Both the position numbers and the translations under genes were made by a program. The notes under the pieces were generated by a model, which did no database searches, was not told the DNA's origin, and saw only the letters and a program-made list of their open reading frames with translations. From Eubacterium sp. (GTDB lineage: Bacteria > Bacillota > Clostridia > Oscillospirales > Acutalibacteraceae), in assembly GCA_017463985.1 (NCBI GenBank), contig JAFUEH010000022.1, positions 1-62,777 on the forward strand: DNA of 62,777 nt, given 5' to 3'. This document shows, piece after piece, positions 46,785 to 56,060 of the stretch. Positions within the stretch are counted from its first letter, which is position 1; the number at the start of each line of letters is the position of its first letter.

Positions 46785-47141
46785 ATGCAGAAAGTAAACA
46801 GTGTACTCGACTTTTGCAGCGGTGCAATCGTTGAGAGAATCAACTTCGAACTCTATAAGGTTTTCGAGAACATCCAAAATCGCAACACCGACGAGAAGGC
46901 AAGAAAGCTCACAGTTGAGATCGAGCTTACTCCCGTCAATGACAGACAGAATGTCAGAATGAAAACGCAGGTGAAGACCAGACTGAGCCCGACTCATCCG
47001 GTTGAAACTACAGTAAGTTTCAACAACGAAAACGGCCTGCTCCGTGCGTATGAATTCAACGGAATCCCCGATGGCCAGAAGGACATCTTCGGAGATATAC
47101 ACGAACAAAACTACATTGAAATCAAGTCAGAGGAGGAATAA
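46785..47141 (+). CDS. Replication terminator-like phage protein
   Basis: The 118-residue product (VNSVLDFCSGAIVERINFELYKVFENIQNRNTDEKARKLTVEIELTPVNDR... THPVETTVSF) matches a phage family usually labelled replication terminator protein, found between SNF2 helicase and recombination genes. The true function is unproven. The ribosome site is AAAAAGGAGATAAAAGC. Confidence 0.7.
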   Translation: MQKVNSVLDFCSGAIVERINFELYKVFENIQNRNTDEKARKLTVEIELTPVNDRQNVRMKTQVKTRLSPTHPVETTVSFNNENGLLRAYEFNGIPDGQKDIFGDIHEQNYIEIKSEEE

Positions 47142-47144
47142 AAA

Positions 47145-47906
47145 ATGACTGACAACAACAGCTTTGTAAGAGACATCCGCGACATCGTTGAGGCAAACCC
47201 TCAAATTCATGAAATCGAAGGCGAAAAGTATTCCAGCGTTAACCTTCACAGAATCGACACAGAACACCATGTCAGCCAGCTGTGCTTCAACGATTTATCG
47301 TCACTCGTTGAAATTATCAAAACAGAAGCACTCGCCGGACCAACAAGACTGTTCGAACCGGCAGAACACGCTTCCAAGAAGGTTAATATCATCATTAACG
47401 ATCCTTGGTCCGTAACGGTATGCACCACGCTCGGCGAAAAGAACAACCGTGAATATCCATACGGAACCAACGCGGAAAAATCCCCCTTCATGTTCGGCCA
47501 GAGCTACGACTTTGAAAAATTTGTCATCGCGCTGCGCTCGATGTTCGTAGATAACGAAGGCAGAAAATACATTCTCGACCTCCTCAAGCAGGTGGGCTCA
47601 TACGACGACTACAGCATTGACGATAACGGCGTCATGCAGAACATCAAGGCTTCGAGTGGCGTTCATTTAAACGCAGGCGAGAAGGCAATCAACCCGATTG
47701 TACGCCTTATGCCGTACCGCACCTTCAGAGAAGTGCAACAGCCGGAAAGCGACTTCTTATTCAGAGTGTTAAACGATAAACGCTTCGCGCTCTACGAAGC
47801 CGATGGCGGTGTATGGAAACTCGAAGCGAAGGATAACATCCGTGATTATCTCACAGCAGCACTCGGCGATGAAATCGAAAACGGAACCGTGGTCATCTTA
47901 GGATAG
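47145..47906 (+). CDS. Conserved phage replication-region protein (DUF2303-like)
   Basis: The 253-residue product ends with IVRLMPYRTFREVQQPESDFLFRVLNDKRFALYEADGGVWK, a block I associate with DUF2303-like phage proteins. It begins IRDIVEANPQIHEIEGEKYSSVNLHRI. It lies in a replication cluster and the enzymatic role is unknown. GAGGAGGAATAAAAA precedes the ATG. Confidence 0.65.
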   Translation: MTDNNSFVRDIRDIVEANPQIHEIEGEKYSSVNLHRIDTEHHVSQLCFNDLSSLVEIIKTEALAGPTRLFEPAEHASKKVNIIINDPWSVTVCTTLGEKNNREYPYGTNAEKSPFMFGQSYDFEKFVIALRSMFVDNEGRKYILDLLKQVGSYDDYSIDDNGVMQNIKASSGVHLNAGEKAINPIVRLMPYRTFREVQQPESDFLFRVLNDKRFALYEADGGVWKLEAKDNIRDYLTAALGDEIENGTVVILG

Positions 47907-47916
47907 GAGGCGCAGA

Positions 47917-48342
47917 ATGAAACTTACAGACAAACTCGACGAATACAGGGCGCTCCTCGACAGGAAGGATGACCTCGCCCAGCAGACCAAAGACAACAAC
48001 GCAGAAATTGACAAGTGCAAGAAGGAACTCGTTGACCTTATGGTTGAGGAAGAAGTAACCAATGTAACCAAGGACGGTTACAGTTACACACTCGCTCTGA
48101 AGACCTACTACTCCAAGAAATCAGAGGCAGAACTCGCAGCGGCCGGCATCGACTTCTTCGATGTGCTCCGCTCCGAAGGTATGGGCGACCTCATCAAGGA
48201 GACGGTCAACACGCGTACCCTGCAGTCGGCTTGCGCGAATATCGTAGAGGAGCAGGAAGAACTCCCCGAAGCCCTTGCAGAGTGCATCAACTCATACGAA
48301 GCATACGACATCACCAAAAGAAAAAGCAGGAAATCTGCATAA
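47917..48342 (+). CDS. Coiled-coil, Gp157-like phage protein
   Basis: The 141-residue product has an N-terminal coiled coil (DEYRALLDRKDDLAQQTKDNNAEIDKCKKELVDLMVEEEVTNV) and a C-terminal half (IDFFDVLRSEGMGDLIKETVNTRTLQSACANIVEE). It replaces Gp157 in position next to the recombination/primase genes and has a similar overall design. The assignment is tentative. Confidence 0.55.
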   Translation: MKLTDKLDEYRALLDRKDDLAQQTKDNNAEIDKCKKELVDLMVEEEVTNVTKDGYSYTLALKTYYSKKSEAELAAAGIDFFDVLRSEGMGDLIKETVNTRTLQSACANIVEEQEELPEALAECINSYEAYDITKRKSRKSA

Positions 48343-48354
48343 GGAGGAATCACA

Positions 48355-49170
48355 ATGGCTAAGGAATTAGTACCCGTTAAGAATTACAACCTTCAGGTTC
48401 TTGAAGGCGAGGTCATGGCGGTGTTCCAGGAGGAACTCGACGGCCTCGGAGCAATCCCGTTTGACTATATCAAAATCCCCAGTGGCGGCGGCATCGCGTT
48501 CGAGGTGCCTGGAGACGATCCGGACAGCCCCGACCTTGAGAAGAAACTCAAAGGCATTATGCTGCACCACCACCCCATCAACAGTTACTGGATGAGTTCA
48601 GAACTCAGCAATGAGGCTCCGGACTGCCAGAGCAACGACGGCAAACTCGGTGTCGTCAAAGAGACCGGCGAGGTCAGAGACTGCGCGACCTGCCCTCACA
48701 ATCAATTCAAGGAAGACGGTAGCGGCAAAGAGTGTAAGAACTCGCACCGCATCTACTTATTAAGAGAAGGCGAACCGATGCCGGTAATCCTTACATTACC
48801 GCCGACCTCTCTCAGACCGCTCAAAGACTACATCGCAAAGCGCCTTCTCCTGAAGGGCAGAAGACCGATTGAGGTAGTAACAGAAATCTCCTTGAAAAAG
48901 GAACAGAACAAAGACGGAGTAACCTTCGCAATGGCACAGTTCATAAACGCAGGGCTGCTTGATGCAGAGCAGAAGGAAAAGGCTCTGAAAATGCAGGGAT
49001 ACATCAAAGAGATTGCAGGTCTCGTCCCTGCAGTAGACGAAGCCGGCAACGGTGTACAGCAGCAGACCGAAACGAAAAAGCCGAACCTGGACATCGAATA
49101 CAGCGACGAACCTGCAGAGCAGCCGTTCGCTGAAGGCGAGGAAGAACCTGCAGAATTTGAAGAAGTTTAA
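48355..49170 (+). CDS. Conserved phage protein with Cys/His zinc site
   Basis: The 271-residue product starts MAKELVPVKNYNLQVLEGEVMAVFQEEL and contains DYIKIPSGGGIAFEVPGDD, then a metal-site-like CATCPHNQFKEDGSGKECKNSHR, and an acidic tail (AEGEEEPAEFEE) like those of SSB-type proteins. It sits between Gp157-like protein and primase. A single-strand binding or annealing role is inferred from the tail and neighbours only. Confidence 0.65.
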   Translation: MAKELVPVKNYNLQVLEGEVMAVFQEELDGLGAIPFDYIKIPSGGGIAFEVPGDDPDSPDLEKKLKGIMLHHHPINSYWMSSELSNEAPDCQSNDGKLGVVKETGEVRDCATCPHNQFKEDGSGKECKNSHRIYLLREGEPMPVILTLPPTSLRPLKDYIAKRLLLKGRRPIEVVTEISLKKEQNKDGVTFAMAQFINAGLLDAEQKEKALKMQGYIKEIAGLVPAVDEAGNGVQQQTETKKPNLDIEYSDEPAEQPFAEGEEEPAEFEEV

Positions 49171-49178
49171 ATCGAGCG

Positions 49179-49204
49179 TTCCCGGAGGGTAACTCCTCCG
49201 GGAA
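49179..49204 (+). terminator. Perfect hairpin before primase (attenuator)
   Basis: The stem TTCCCGGAGG/CCTCCGGGAA (49179-49188/49195-49204) is followed by aattta rather than a T-run. Read-through to primase is expected; a transcript-level control is possible. Confidence 0.45.
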
Positions 49205-49228
49205 AATTTAGCAGAACGGAGTACAACA

Positions 49229-51865
49229 ATGCAAAGTAATTCAGTAAGAATTGACGACATAGTTGATTACAAAACCGAATACAGCCAGGCAATAGAAAAA
49301 GCCAAAATAACCGGCGATTCTATTTCGGGGTTATGTCCGTTCCATGACGATAAAAACGCAAGTTTCTCTGCAGATTTAAAAACAGGCAAATTCAACTGCT
49401 TCGCCTGCGGTGCCAGCGGTAACTTTACAACCTTTTATTCCAGGCTTCACAACCTTGAGACCAAGGAAGCGTACAAGCAAATCCTTGAGCGTTACGGCGT
49501 GCAGTCGGAGCCAAAGCCGAAGGAATCAAAAGAGGCCAAGCCATATACACTCGGAGAGTACGCCTTCAACAAACGGCTCCCGGAAGAATGGCTCAAGCAA
49601 AAGTGCGGCCTGACCGAAGCCAAAGAAAAAGACGGTACCGGATATATCAGAATACCGTACTACAACGAGCGGCAGGAGGAGCAGCTGTTCCGAAAGAGAT
49701 ACGCATCAACGCATGTGCCGCGTTTCAAGTGGAAATACGGCTCTGCCGGCAAGATACTGATGTATGGCGAATGGAGACTGCCGGCGATTCGCAAAAGCAA
49801 GTACTGCGTACTCGTGGAAGGCGAATCAGATACACAGAGCCTCTGGTTTATGGGCATATCGGCAATGGGCGTACCCGGAGCCTCAATGTTCAAGCCGGAG
49901 TGGGCTGAAAAACTGACAGACCTGAAATTATATCTTCACATAGAGCCGGACCGCGGTGGACAAACCTTCCTGCAGCAGATGACCAGCAAACTGAAGCAGG
50001 CAGACTTCAAGGGGAAGGTGTTCACATGGAGCTGCAGCCAGTTCGGATGCAAGGATCCTTCCGATCTTTACATACAGTACGGCAAGGATGAGGCGAACGC
50101 AAAGATACACCAGGCGCTGCGCGAAGCGAAAGAGGTTGACATTTACAGAGTGGATGTGGTCATCCCGGAGACAATCAAGGGAGAGCCCATCAGCCTGAGA
50201 CAACCGGAGGAATTTGAATTCTCGGACAACGGAATCTTCATGATAGACGAGAAAACTCAAATGCCTATCCTGGTATGCAAAACGCCGATACTCATCACCA
50301 AGAGACTGGAAAGCACGAACACCGGCAACGAGAAAATAGAGATTGCCTTCAAACGCGATAACAAATGGTACCACGCCATCTATCCCCGAAGCGTTATCTT
50401 CCAGGCGAAGAATATCGTTCAGCTCGCAGACCTCGGATGCACCATCACATCAGAGAACGCCAAAAGGACCGTCAAATATCTCCAAGCGCTGGAAGCCGAG
50501 AATATGGATGTCCTCCAAAAAGAGAAAACAACCGCGGTCTTCGGATGGCAGAGCGACGGTACCTTCATGCCGGGAACGAGCAACCTCACGCTTGACATAG
50601 AGCCGAGCCTGCAGAGCTGGGCTGATGCGTATCAGCAGAAGGGCTCATTTGATGAATGGAAGAACCTTCTGAAGGAGCACCGCGAGCGCGACCGTTTTCG
50701 CTTCATTACCTCGGCAGCCTTCGCTGCACCGCTACTCAAGATAATCAAACAGCGAATCTTCATAGTTTACAACTGGGGAGGCTCTAAAGGCGGTAAGACG
50801 GCAGCGCTGAAAGCAGCGCTCTCCGCATGGGGAGATCCTGACCGTCTGATGATTAACTTCAACGCAACCCAGGTAGCGCTGGAACGCATGGCCGGTTTTT
50901 ACTGCGACCTTCCGCTCGGCATTGATGAAAGGCAGCTCGCAGGCGGCAACAACCAGAACAACCTTGAGAAAATCGTTTATATGCTTTCCTCCGGTACCGG
51001 AAGGGCCAGAGGCTCCAAGAGCGGTGGCCTGCAGACGATGCAGCAGTGGCGCACGGTAGCAATGATGACCGGCGAGGAACCGATAACCAGCGAAAGCACC
51101 ATGACCGGTGTCAGCACCCGTGTGCTTGAACTCTACGGTCCACCGTTTGACGATGAGAAGTCCGCATCCGATATGCACAGGCGCACAGGAGAGCACTGTG
51201 GCTGGGCAGGGCCGCGTTTCATCCAGGAGTTAAGTAAGCACAAGGATGAAAAGATAATCGGGCTGTACGAGGAAATGTACGCCGCTGTGGACATAGCATA
51301 CAACGGAAGAAACAACAGCCATGTAACCAGTATCGCAACGGTAGCGACGGCAGACGCGCTCCTTGACAGTTGGATATTTGAGAATAGCGAAACCGTGTTG
51401 CAGAGTTCAAAGGACCGAGCCAAGGCAATGGCGGTGCAGGTGGCTCTGGAGCAAATGACAAGTGAGGTAACCGATGTAAACGAGAACGCCAAGAACTTCG
51501 TGGTGGACTGGATCCTGAGTAACAAGAATCAGTTCAACAACAGCCACAGCGGACCTACGCTCGGCTTCACCGACGAATACGACGACTGTGTATGGATCTT
51601 TAGCAGCGCCTTAAACAAGGCACTCACCGATGCCGGGTACTCAACAAGAAAAACGCTGCGTTACTTCGCAGACGAAGGCTTAATCACCACCAGCAAGGAT
51701 TATACCACTGGCAAGGTAAGATTCTCCACTCCTCGCAAAATAGATAAGCAGTGGATACGAATGATTGAATTCAATCTGCAGAAGGCAATCGGAGAATCAG
51801 ACGACGTGCTTGACGATGACGACATAGAACTCATAGACGGACCGTTCGGAGAAGGGAGCTTATAA
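49229..51865 (+). CDS. Primase-helicase: CHC2 zinc finger, TOPRIM, DUF927
   Basis: The 878-residue protein has a CHC2 zinc finger (C36, H39, C57, C60 in LCPFH...NCFAC), a TOPRIM segment VLVEGESDTQSLW (about residue 194) and LHIEPDRGG. A DUF927 helicase-like C-terminal half carries Walker A NWGGSKGGKTAALKAAL (about residue 515). It would prime and unwind at the phage fork. It is a single continuous gene starting at ATG 49229 after ACGGAGTACAACA. Confidence 0.92.
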   Translation: MQSNSVRIDDIVDYKTEYSQAIEKAKITGDSISGLCPFHDDKNASFSADLKTGKFNCFACGASGNFTTFYSRLHNLETKEAYKQILERYGVQSEPKPKESKEAKPYTLGEYAFNKRLPEEWLKQKCGLTEAKEKDGTGYIRIPYYNERQEEQLFRKRYASTHVPRFKWKYGSAGKILMYGEWRLPAIRKSKYCVLVEGESDTQSLWFMGISAMGVPGASMFKPEWAEKLTDLKLYLHIEPDRGGQTFLQQMTSKLKQADFKGKVFTWSCSQFGCKDPSDLYIQYGKDEANAKIHQALREAKEVDIYRVDVVIPETIKGEPISLRQPEEFEFSDNGIFMIDEKTQMPILVCKTPILITKRLESTNTGNEKIEIAFKRDNKWYHAIYPRSVIFQAKNIVQLADLGCTITSENAKRTVKYLQALEAENMDVLQKEKTTAVFGWQSDGTFMPGTSNLTLDIEPSLQSWADAYQQKGSFDEWKNLLKEHRERDRFRFITSAAFAAPLLKIIKQRIFIVYNWGGSKGGKTAALKAALSAWGDPDRLMINFNATQVALERMAGFYCDLPLGIDERQLAGGNNQNNLEKIVYMLSSGTGRARGSKSGGLQTMQQWRTVAMMTGEEPITSESTMTGVSTRVLELYGPPFDDEKSASDMHRRTGEHCGWAGPRFIQELSKHKDEKIIGLYEEMYAAVDIAYNGRNNSHVTSIATVATADALLDSWIFENSETVLQSSKDRAKAMAVQVALEQMTSEVTDVNENAKNFVVDWILSNKNQFNNSHSGPTLGFTDEYDDCVWIFSSALNKALTDAGYSTRKTLRYFADEGLITTSKDYTTGKVRFSTPRKIDKQWIRMIEFNLQKAIGESDDVLDDDDIELIDGPFGEGSL

Positions 51866-51866
51866 A

Positions 51867-52154
51867 ATGAACGATTTAATCAGCAAAAATGACCTTTACA
51901 AAAAATGCGAAAGCCTTCACAAAAGATTGGTTGAAGGAAAAATCACCGACAAAGAAGCCTTCCGCGATTTATTCAACGCTGTCGCTGATGCACCGCCGGA
52001 AACCGATGTGAAGAAGGTTGTGCACGGACATTGGATAGAAGATAAATACAACTATGTTTATCATTACATTTGTTCTGCTTGCGGTGAAGCTGATGTACAC
52101 AAAAACAATTATTGCCGACATTGCGGAGCAACGATGGAAGGTAAAAACGAATGA
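51867..52154 (+). CDS. Small zinc-ribbon protein
   Basis: The 95-residue product has a helical N-terminus (LISKNDLYKKCESLHKRLVEGKI) with VADAPPETD and a zinc ribbon CSACGEADVHKNNYCRHCG, a widespread small phage protein type. It starts 1 bp after the primase stop using GAAGGGAGCTTATAAA and overlaps the next gene by 4 bp. Confidence 0.7.
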   Translation: MNDLISKNDLYKKCESLHKRLVEGKITDKEAFRDLFNAVADAPPETDVKKVVHGHWIEDKYNYVYHYICSACGEADVHKNNYCRHCGATMEGKNE

Positions 52155-52342
52155 AACGAGAAGACATAACGAAGAACCTGAATCGCAAGGTTAAATACGA
52201 TAACGCGGTCTACATCCTCCGCGGAGTGATGATAAGCCAGGACGAAAGCACCCGGGCTCTGGTTTACACCGCTCACCTGCAGGACTACAAAGCGCCGCAA
52301 TCATACCTCAATTGCGATTTATGGAGAGTAGACACCATATGA
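52151..52342 (+). CDS. Hypothetical protein (63 aa)
   Basis: The product (MKREDITKNLNRKVKYDNAVYILRGVMISQDESTRALVYTAHLQDYKAPQSYLNCDLWRVDTI) reads like a small all-beta domain. It is translationally coupled to the zinc-ribbon gene. I do not recognise it. Confidence 0.6.
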   Translation: MKREDITKNLNRKVKYDNAVYILRGVMISQDESTRALVYTAHLQDYKAPQSYLNCDLWRVDTI

Positions 52343-52355
52343 GGAGGTGGAAACA

Positions 52356-52790
52356 TTGAACTCAAACGATTTCAGAAAATTTGAAATATTATGGCGGTAC
52401 CCGACTACGGACGACCTGGTCAAGGCCTTAAAAGAAGAATGGGGCAGCCACCGCAAGGACGAAATCCTCAAGCGCCTGCGCCGCATCGTCCCGAAGGAGA
52501 GCTTCTACCAGAAGGCAATCCTTAAATACCTTGATGCTCTTGATATACCGCACTGGGCAGTGAAGATTGCGCAGGGACCGTACTCACAGGGCGGTGTGCC
52601 GGACATTCACTTTGAGAGCGGCGGCCGCTGCATCCACTTTGAAGTGAAGCGACCGTATGTCGGCGAAGAATCAGACCTGCAGAAGGAGACCAGGAAAGCG
52701 ATTGAAGCCTCCGGAGGCATGTCGTATGTGGTAACCTTCCCGGAAGAAGTGCAGGCAATACTTACACAGGAGGGATTCATCAATACATGA
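52356..52790 (+). CDS. VRR-NUC domain nuclease
   Basis: The product (144 aa from TTG 52356) has the VRR-NUC layout: ESFYQKAILKYLDALDIPHWAVKI, GPYSQGGVPDIHF, then HFEVKRPYVGEESDLQ and a final helix GGMSYVVTFPEEV, giving the D...E-x-K catalytic set. It probably processes branched or flapped DNA. TTG 52356 is spaced from AGGAGG better than the adjacent GTG 52347. Confidence 0.88.
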   Translation: MNSNDFRKFEILWRYPTTDDLVKALKEEWGSHRKDEILKRLRRIVPKESFYQKAILKYLDALDIPHWAVKIAQGPYSQGGVPDIHFESGGRCIHFEVKRPYVGEESDLQKETRKAIEASGGMSYVVTFPEEVQAILTQEGFINT

Positions 52791-53161
52791 AAAAGCGAAT
52801 AAAGAATCCGTGTGACATAAACATGTCACTGCTCAATGAACCGGTAAAAAGAAAACCGTCGCTGCGTTGGCAAATCAGAAGGTGGCTCTATGTACGCAAA
52901 TCAACCCGTCATGCTGCCAAGGGCATGAGGCTCGTCCGCGAACTGCGCGACTGGGGCTGCGAGACGGTAACATGCGAGCACTGCTACCCGTATCAGAGAT
53001 ACCATAATTGCTATGTTCACGATGAGATTGAAAAGTGGAACCGCAAACTGCTCCGCATTGAAGAAAAATATGCGGATGTGTCAGACGAGCAGGCGGTAAT
53101 ATCAATCCCGGAAATCAAGGCAACAATCGGAATCACCGAGGAGGACGACAACGATGTTTGA
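52787..53161 (+). CDS. Hypothetical Cys-containing protein (124 aa)
   Basis: The basic N-terminal half (KRKPSLRWQIRRWLYVRKSTRHAAKGMRLVREL) is followed by CEHCYPYQRYHNCYVHDEI and an acidic C-terminus. The Cys/His group could bind metal. It overlaps its neighbours on both sides by 4-8 bp. Function unknown. Confidence 0.6.
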   Translation: MKKRIKNPCDINMSLLNEPVKRKPSLRWQIRRWLYVRKSTRHAAKGMRLVRELRDWGCETVTCEHCYPYQRYHNCYVHDEIEKWNRKLLRIEEKYADVSDEQAVISIPEIKATIGITEEDDNDV

Positions 53162-53246
53162 TAGATCCTTCTGGAAAGATACGCTGATCTTTATCGTGGT
53201 CAGCGTAGTAATAATACTTATCACAGAAATCATAGTAGGAGGTTAA
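53154..53246 (+). CDS. Very small membrane peptide (30 aa)
   Basis: The ATG at 53154 overlaps the previous gene by 8 bp, and the TAA at 53244-53246 lies in the ribosome site of the next gene. The product MFDRSFWKDTLIFIVVSVVI continues ILITEIIVGG, a single membrane helix. Tight packing supports that it is real. The function is unknown. Confidence 0.6.
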   Translation: MFDRSFWKDTLIFIVVSVVIILITEIIVGG

Positions 53247-53249
53247 CCT

Positions 53250-54038
53250 ATGGCATATCCATGGACCGATGAGGAAGTAGCACTCCTCAAAGCGAAAATC
53301 AACACGAACATCAAGGCGGCAGACATCGCCGCGCAGATGAACATCCCCGTCAGAGAGGTATACGAGAAATCCTCACAGTTGCGTAAAGCCGGAGAACTTG
53401 ACCGCGTAAGAGAATACAAGCCCCGGAGCACCCCCCCGAAAAATTCCTCACAGGTAGCCGCAGCGCCGCCTGCTTCTGCGGAGTCAGAGGAGGTGTCTAA
53501 GTTGAAAAAAGAAAACGAACGCTTGACCGCTGAACTGCAGAAGGCAAAACAGAACGATGAAAAGTCAACAGAGAGGGCGTTGCGGATTAGTATCCTGAAC
53601 GACGAACTGAAAAAACGCGACGAGGAGAAGAAGGAACTCACAAAAGAGATTTATAAGTACCGGGAAGAAGTCGCCACTCTTAAGAAGGCACTTGAAGCAG
53701 CGCAAACCGCTGCACCTGCCGGGTACACCGACGACACGCTGCCGCTTGATGTGGCTGAACTCCAGGAATGCGTCGACGAAATCAAAATCGGCAACCTTCT
53801 GACAGAAAACCAGCAGGAAACGCTGGTGATTATGATTACCAAAATCCTTCAGGATATGGGAGAAGCAACGCCTACACTTATGGGACCGCCGAGCATCTTC
53901 GCAAGGATATTCAGAGGAAATGGCGTGGCGACAGAACGCATAATCGCCCTGGTTGAAATTTTGAAGATGCTGACCGATGAAACCTATTACAACAAAGGAG
54001 GAGCCAAAGATGACGAAGAAACCGAAGAAGAATCATGA
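53250..54038 (+). CDS. Myb/HTH-like plus coiled-coil protein
   Basis: The 262-residue product begins YPWTDEEVALLKAKINTNIKAADIAAQMNIPVREVYEKSSQLRKAG, a SANT/Myb-like or HTH DNA-binding domain. A Pro/Ser linker, a long coiled coil (EEVSKLKKENERLTAELQKAKQN... about 80-160) and a C-terminal helical domain with an acidic tail follow. Oligomeric DNA-binding protein of unknown role; start after AGGAGGTTAACCT. Confidence 0.65.
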   Translation: MAYPWTDEEVALLKAKINTNIKAADIAAQMNIPVREVYEKSSQLRKAGELDRVREYKPRSTPPKNSSQVAAAPPASAESEEVSKLKKENERLTAELQKAKQNDEKSTERALRISILNDELKKRDEEKKELTKEIYKYREEVATLKKALEAAQTAAPAGYTDDTLPLDVAELQECVDEIKIGNLLTENQQETLVIMITKILQDMGEATPTLMGPPSIFARIFRGNGVATERIIALVEILKMLTDETYYNKGGAKDDEETEEES

Positions 54039-54627
54039 CATCTTGTACCGCGTATTCTGCGTAATCAATATTATTTTTGATGTATGCGCCTTCCTGTTCT
54101 GCGCGGCCGTCGTTATCGCTTACGCGGTGGAAGGCAAACTGTGGCCGAATGGCTTCGTGTTCATAGCGCTGTGCACAGTAATCGCATGGACACACATCAG
54201 AGATTTGAGGATTTTTCTGAAAGGCAAGCGAAGGAGTAAGCAGAACCGAATAACACTCCCGGCAGAACTGGGAACGCGCATATACTTCGTACCTTTAGAG
54301 CGTGACCAGGTAGAATGCGGAGTCGTAATTGGAGGTGCTGCCACTGACGATAAAACCTTTATGATACTGAAAAGAATATATCCTCTTAATGAAGACGAAG
54401 AAAACCCCTGCATTTTCAAAATGAGAACCGACAGCACATTCTTCTTCTCATACGAAGAAGCAAACGCACACCTTGCCGAATTGCTGCCGAAAATAACTGC
54501 TGCCGAAGCAGCCGACAGAATATCAGAAGCGGTACGCAAAGCAGGCTCCTCTATGGATGATGCGTCGCGAGCCCACCGAGAAATAGTAAAAGCCATAAAG
54601 GAGGCAAACGGATATGCAGAAAATTGA
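54010..54627 (+). CDS. Membrane protein with soluble C-terminal domain
   Basis: The 205-residue product has two membrane helices (VFCVINIIFDVCAFLFCAAVVIAYAV and FVFIALCTVIAWTHI). A soluble domain of about 130 residues follows (RIYFVPLERDQVECGVVIGGAATDDKTFMILKRIYPL). The cytoplasmic domain style is not one I recognise. ATG 54010 follows AAAGGAGGAGCCAAAG inside the end of the previous gene. Confidence 0.6.
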   Translation: MTKKPKKNHDILYRVFCVINIIFDVCAFLFCAAVVIAYAVEGKLWPNGFVFIALCTVIAWTHIRDLRIFLKGKRRSKQNRITLPAELGTRIYFVPLERDQVECGVVIGGAATDDKTFMILKRIYPLNEDEENPCIFKMRTDSTFFFSYEEANAHLAELLPKITAAEAADRISEAVRKAGSSMDDASRAHREIVKAIKEANGYAEN

Positions 54628-54919
54628 AACAACGATAGAACTACTCCGTGATATGGCAGAAACAGAACCGCGCGAAGGCTACAAAGTAGCACTTGAGAAC
54701 GCCGCAAATCTCCTGGAAGGCAATCCTACAGAGGAAATGTATGAACAAATCACGGAAGTAATGAAGGATTTAATGCCGGGACTTATTAAGGGAATCACAG
54801 ATGTAGTGAATTCATTGGCAGAAATCCTAAGAACAAAAGGTGATGAAATATTACCATATCTCGCCCGTGCACTTGCTGAAAGAGCGCTTGAGGAGGTAGA
54901 CGATGAACAGCTTGAATAA
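54614..54919 (+). CDS. Helical hypothetical protein (101 aa)
   Basis: This all-helical acidic product (KIETTIELLRDMAETEPREGYKVALENAANLLEGNPTEEM... LMPGLIKGITDVVNSLAEILRTKG) overlaps genes on both sides, by 14 and 17 bp. No family recognised. Confidence 0.6.
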   Translation: MQKIETTIELLRDMAETEPREGYKVALENAANLLEGNPTEEMYEQITEVMKDLMPGLIKGITDVVNSLAEILRTKGDEILPYLARALAERALEEVDDEQLE

Positions 54920-55154
54920 GAAGAAGCGCGAAGCCATCGTCAAACTACTCAAGGATCCATACGCACCTCTGCGCCGGGAAAGCACAGAAAGAATAGTTCA
55001 AACAATCAACGCCCTGCTGCAGATCCTCAACGAACGCGGCGATAGCGCCGCAATCGTCAACTGGGATGACCGCAGCAAGAAAATCGGTCTTATAAAGACC
55101 ATCGGAAGCACTCACTACTTTATGCAGGAGAACCGCTCCGAAAAGCAGGAATAA
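54903..55154 (+). CDS. Hypothetical protein (83 aa)
   Basis: The product starts MNSLNKKKREAIVKLLKDPYAPLRRESTERIVQTINALLQ and has VNWDDRSKKIGLIKTIGSTHYFM at the end. It is small and basic at the N-terminus and unknown to me. GAGGAGGTAGACG precedes the start. It lies just before the ArpU/RinA-like regulator. Confidence 0.55.
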   Translation: MNSLNKKKREAIVKLLKDPYAPLRRESTERIVQTINALLQILNERGDSAAIVNWDDRSKKIGLIKTIGSTHYFMQENRSEKQE

Positions 55155-55171
55155 CAGACAGGAGGTTCGGA

Positions 55172-55684
55172 ATGACATCAGAGGAACAAAAACACCAGCG
55201 AAATATATTGAGGTCTTATCTGTCCCGGTACCGGAGAGCGAAAAACAGAGTGAACAAACTGCGCCGGCGCAGGGAGGACTTCATTGAGGATATGAAATAT
55301 CCCCTCGGAGCCCAGTCGTATTCCGGGCTTCCGAGAAGCAGCGCACCGAACGACGGCGCAGCAACTTATGTGTTCCGGCTCTGTGAGATTGAAGAACGAA
55401 TCATAGAGCAGGAGAAGAACGCGAACAGCATAATGCTTCAGATTATGGACATCATGGACTTTTTGCCGGAGGACAGCGAGAGCCGCTGCGTTATGGAGAT
55501 GAAGTACATTGACGGCCAGAGCGAGAAGCAGATAATGGCGGCGCAGTTTTACAGCAGCCGCACCACCGTCGCGAAATACATAAACGCCGGGCTGGATGAG
55601 CTGCTCACATACAAGAAAATTCAAAGCATCATAAGCCGTTACGAAAAAAAGATGGAGGATATCAACTATGAAGGCTCTTGGTAA
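55172..55684 (+). CDS. ArpU/RinA-like late transcription regulator (DUF1492-like)
   Basis: The 170-residue product has an N-terminal helical region (YLSRYRRAKNRVNKLRRRREDFIEDMKYPLGAQSY) and a sigma-region-4-like helix-turn-helix (RCVMEMKYIDGQSEKQIMAAQFYSSRTTVAKYINAGLDELL). This matches phage regulators that activate late promoters upstream of terminase. Its position at the end of the replication operon fits. Confidence 0.8.
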   Translation: MTSEEQKHQRNILRSYLSRYRRAKNRVNKLRRRREDFIEDMKYPLGAQSYSGLPRSSAPNDGAATYVFRLCEIEERIIEQEKNANSIMLQIMDIMDFLPEDSESRCVMEMKYIDGQSEKQIMAAQFYSSRTTVAKYINAGLDELLTYKKIQSIISRYEKKMEDINYEGSW

Positions 55685-56042
55685 CAGCAAACAAAAACGA
55701 ATGACCGTGCAGCAGCGCGAAGCGGCCGAGAAGATATACCGCGCGTCGTACAAGAAAGATATCATGCACGCCGAGCAGAACACGCAATTCTTCATGACCA
55801 TCGCAATGCTGAAAACACTGGAAGACTATCATCACTTCGGAAAGAAGCGGCGCCATGATTTCATGGCACAGTTTGCAGCGACAGCGAACGCGATCGGCAA
55901 CTACCTTCTCTCAAACAAATGCACCGAGGGCGACTCGGATATAGAAGTCTACGACCGGGACGGTAACCTTGAACGCTTCCAGCAATGGGCCGACTATTAC
56001 GGCATCCCCTTCAACGAGGAATGGTGCGATTACTTTAGTTAA
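55668..56042 (+). CDS. Hypothetical protein (124 aa)
   Basis: The product (QQREAAEKIYRASYKKDIMHAEQNTQFFMTIAMLKTLEDYHHFGKKRRHDFMAQFAATANAIGNYLL) is helical with a C-terminal FQQWADYYGIPFNEEWCDYF. Related helical proteins often sit beside late regulators in these phages. The function is unknown. It overlaps the regulator gene by 17 bp. Confidence 0.6.
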   Translation: MKALGNSKQKRMTVQQREAAEKIYRASYKKDIMHAEQNTQFFMTIAMLKTLEDYHHFGKKRRHDFMAQFAATANAIGNYLLSNKCTEGDSDIEVYDRDGNLERFQQWADYYGIPFNEEWCDYFS

Positions 56043-56060
56043 ATAATGGAGGAAGCTGCG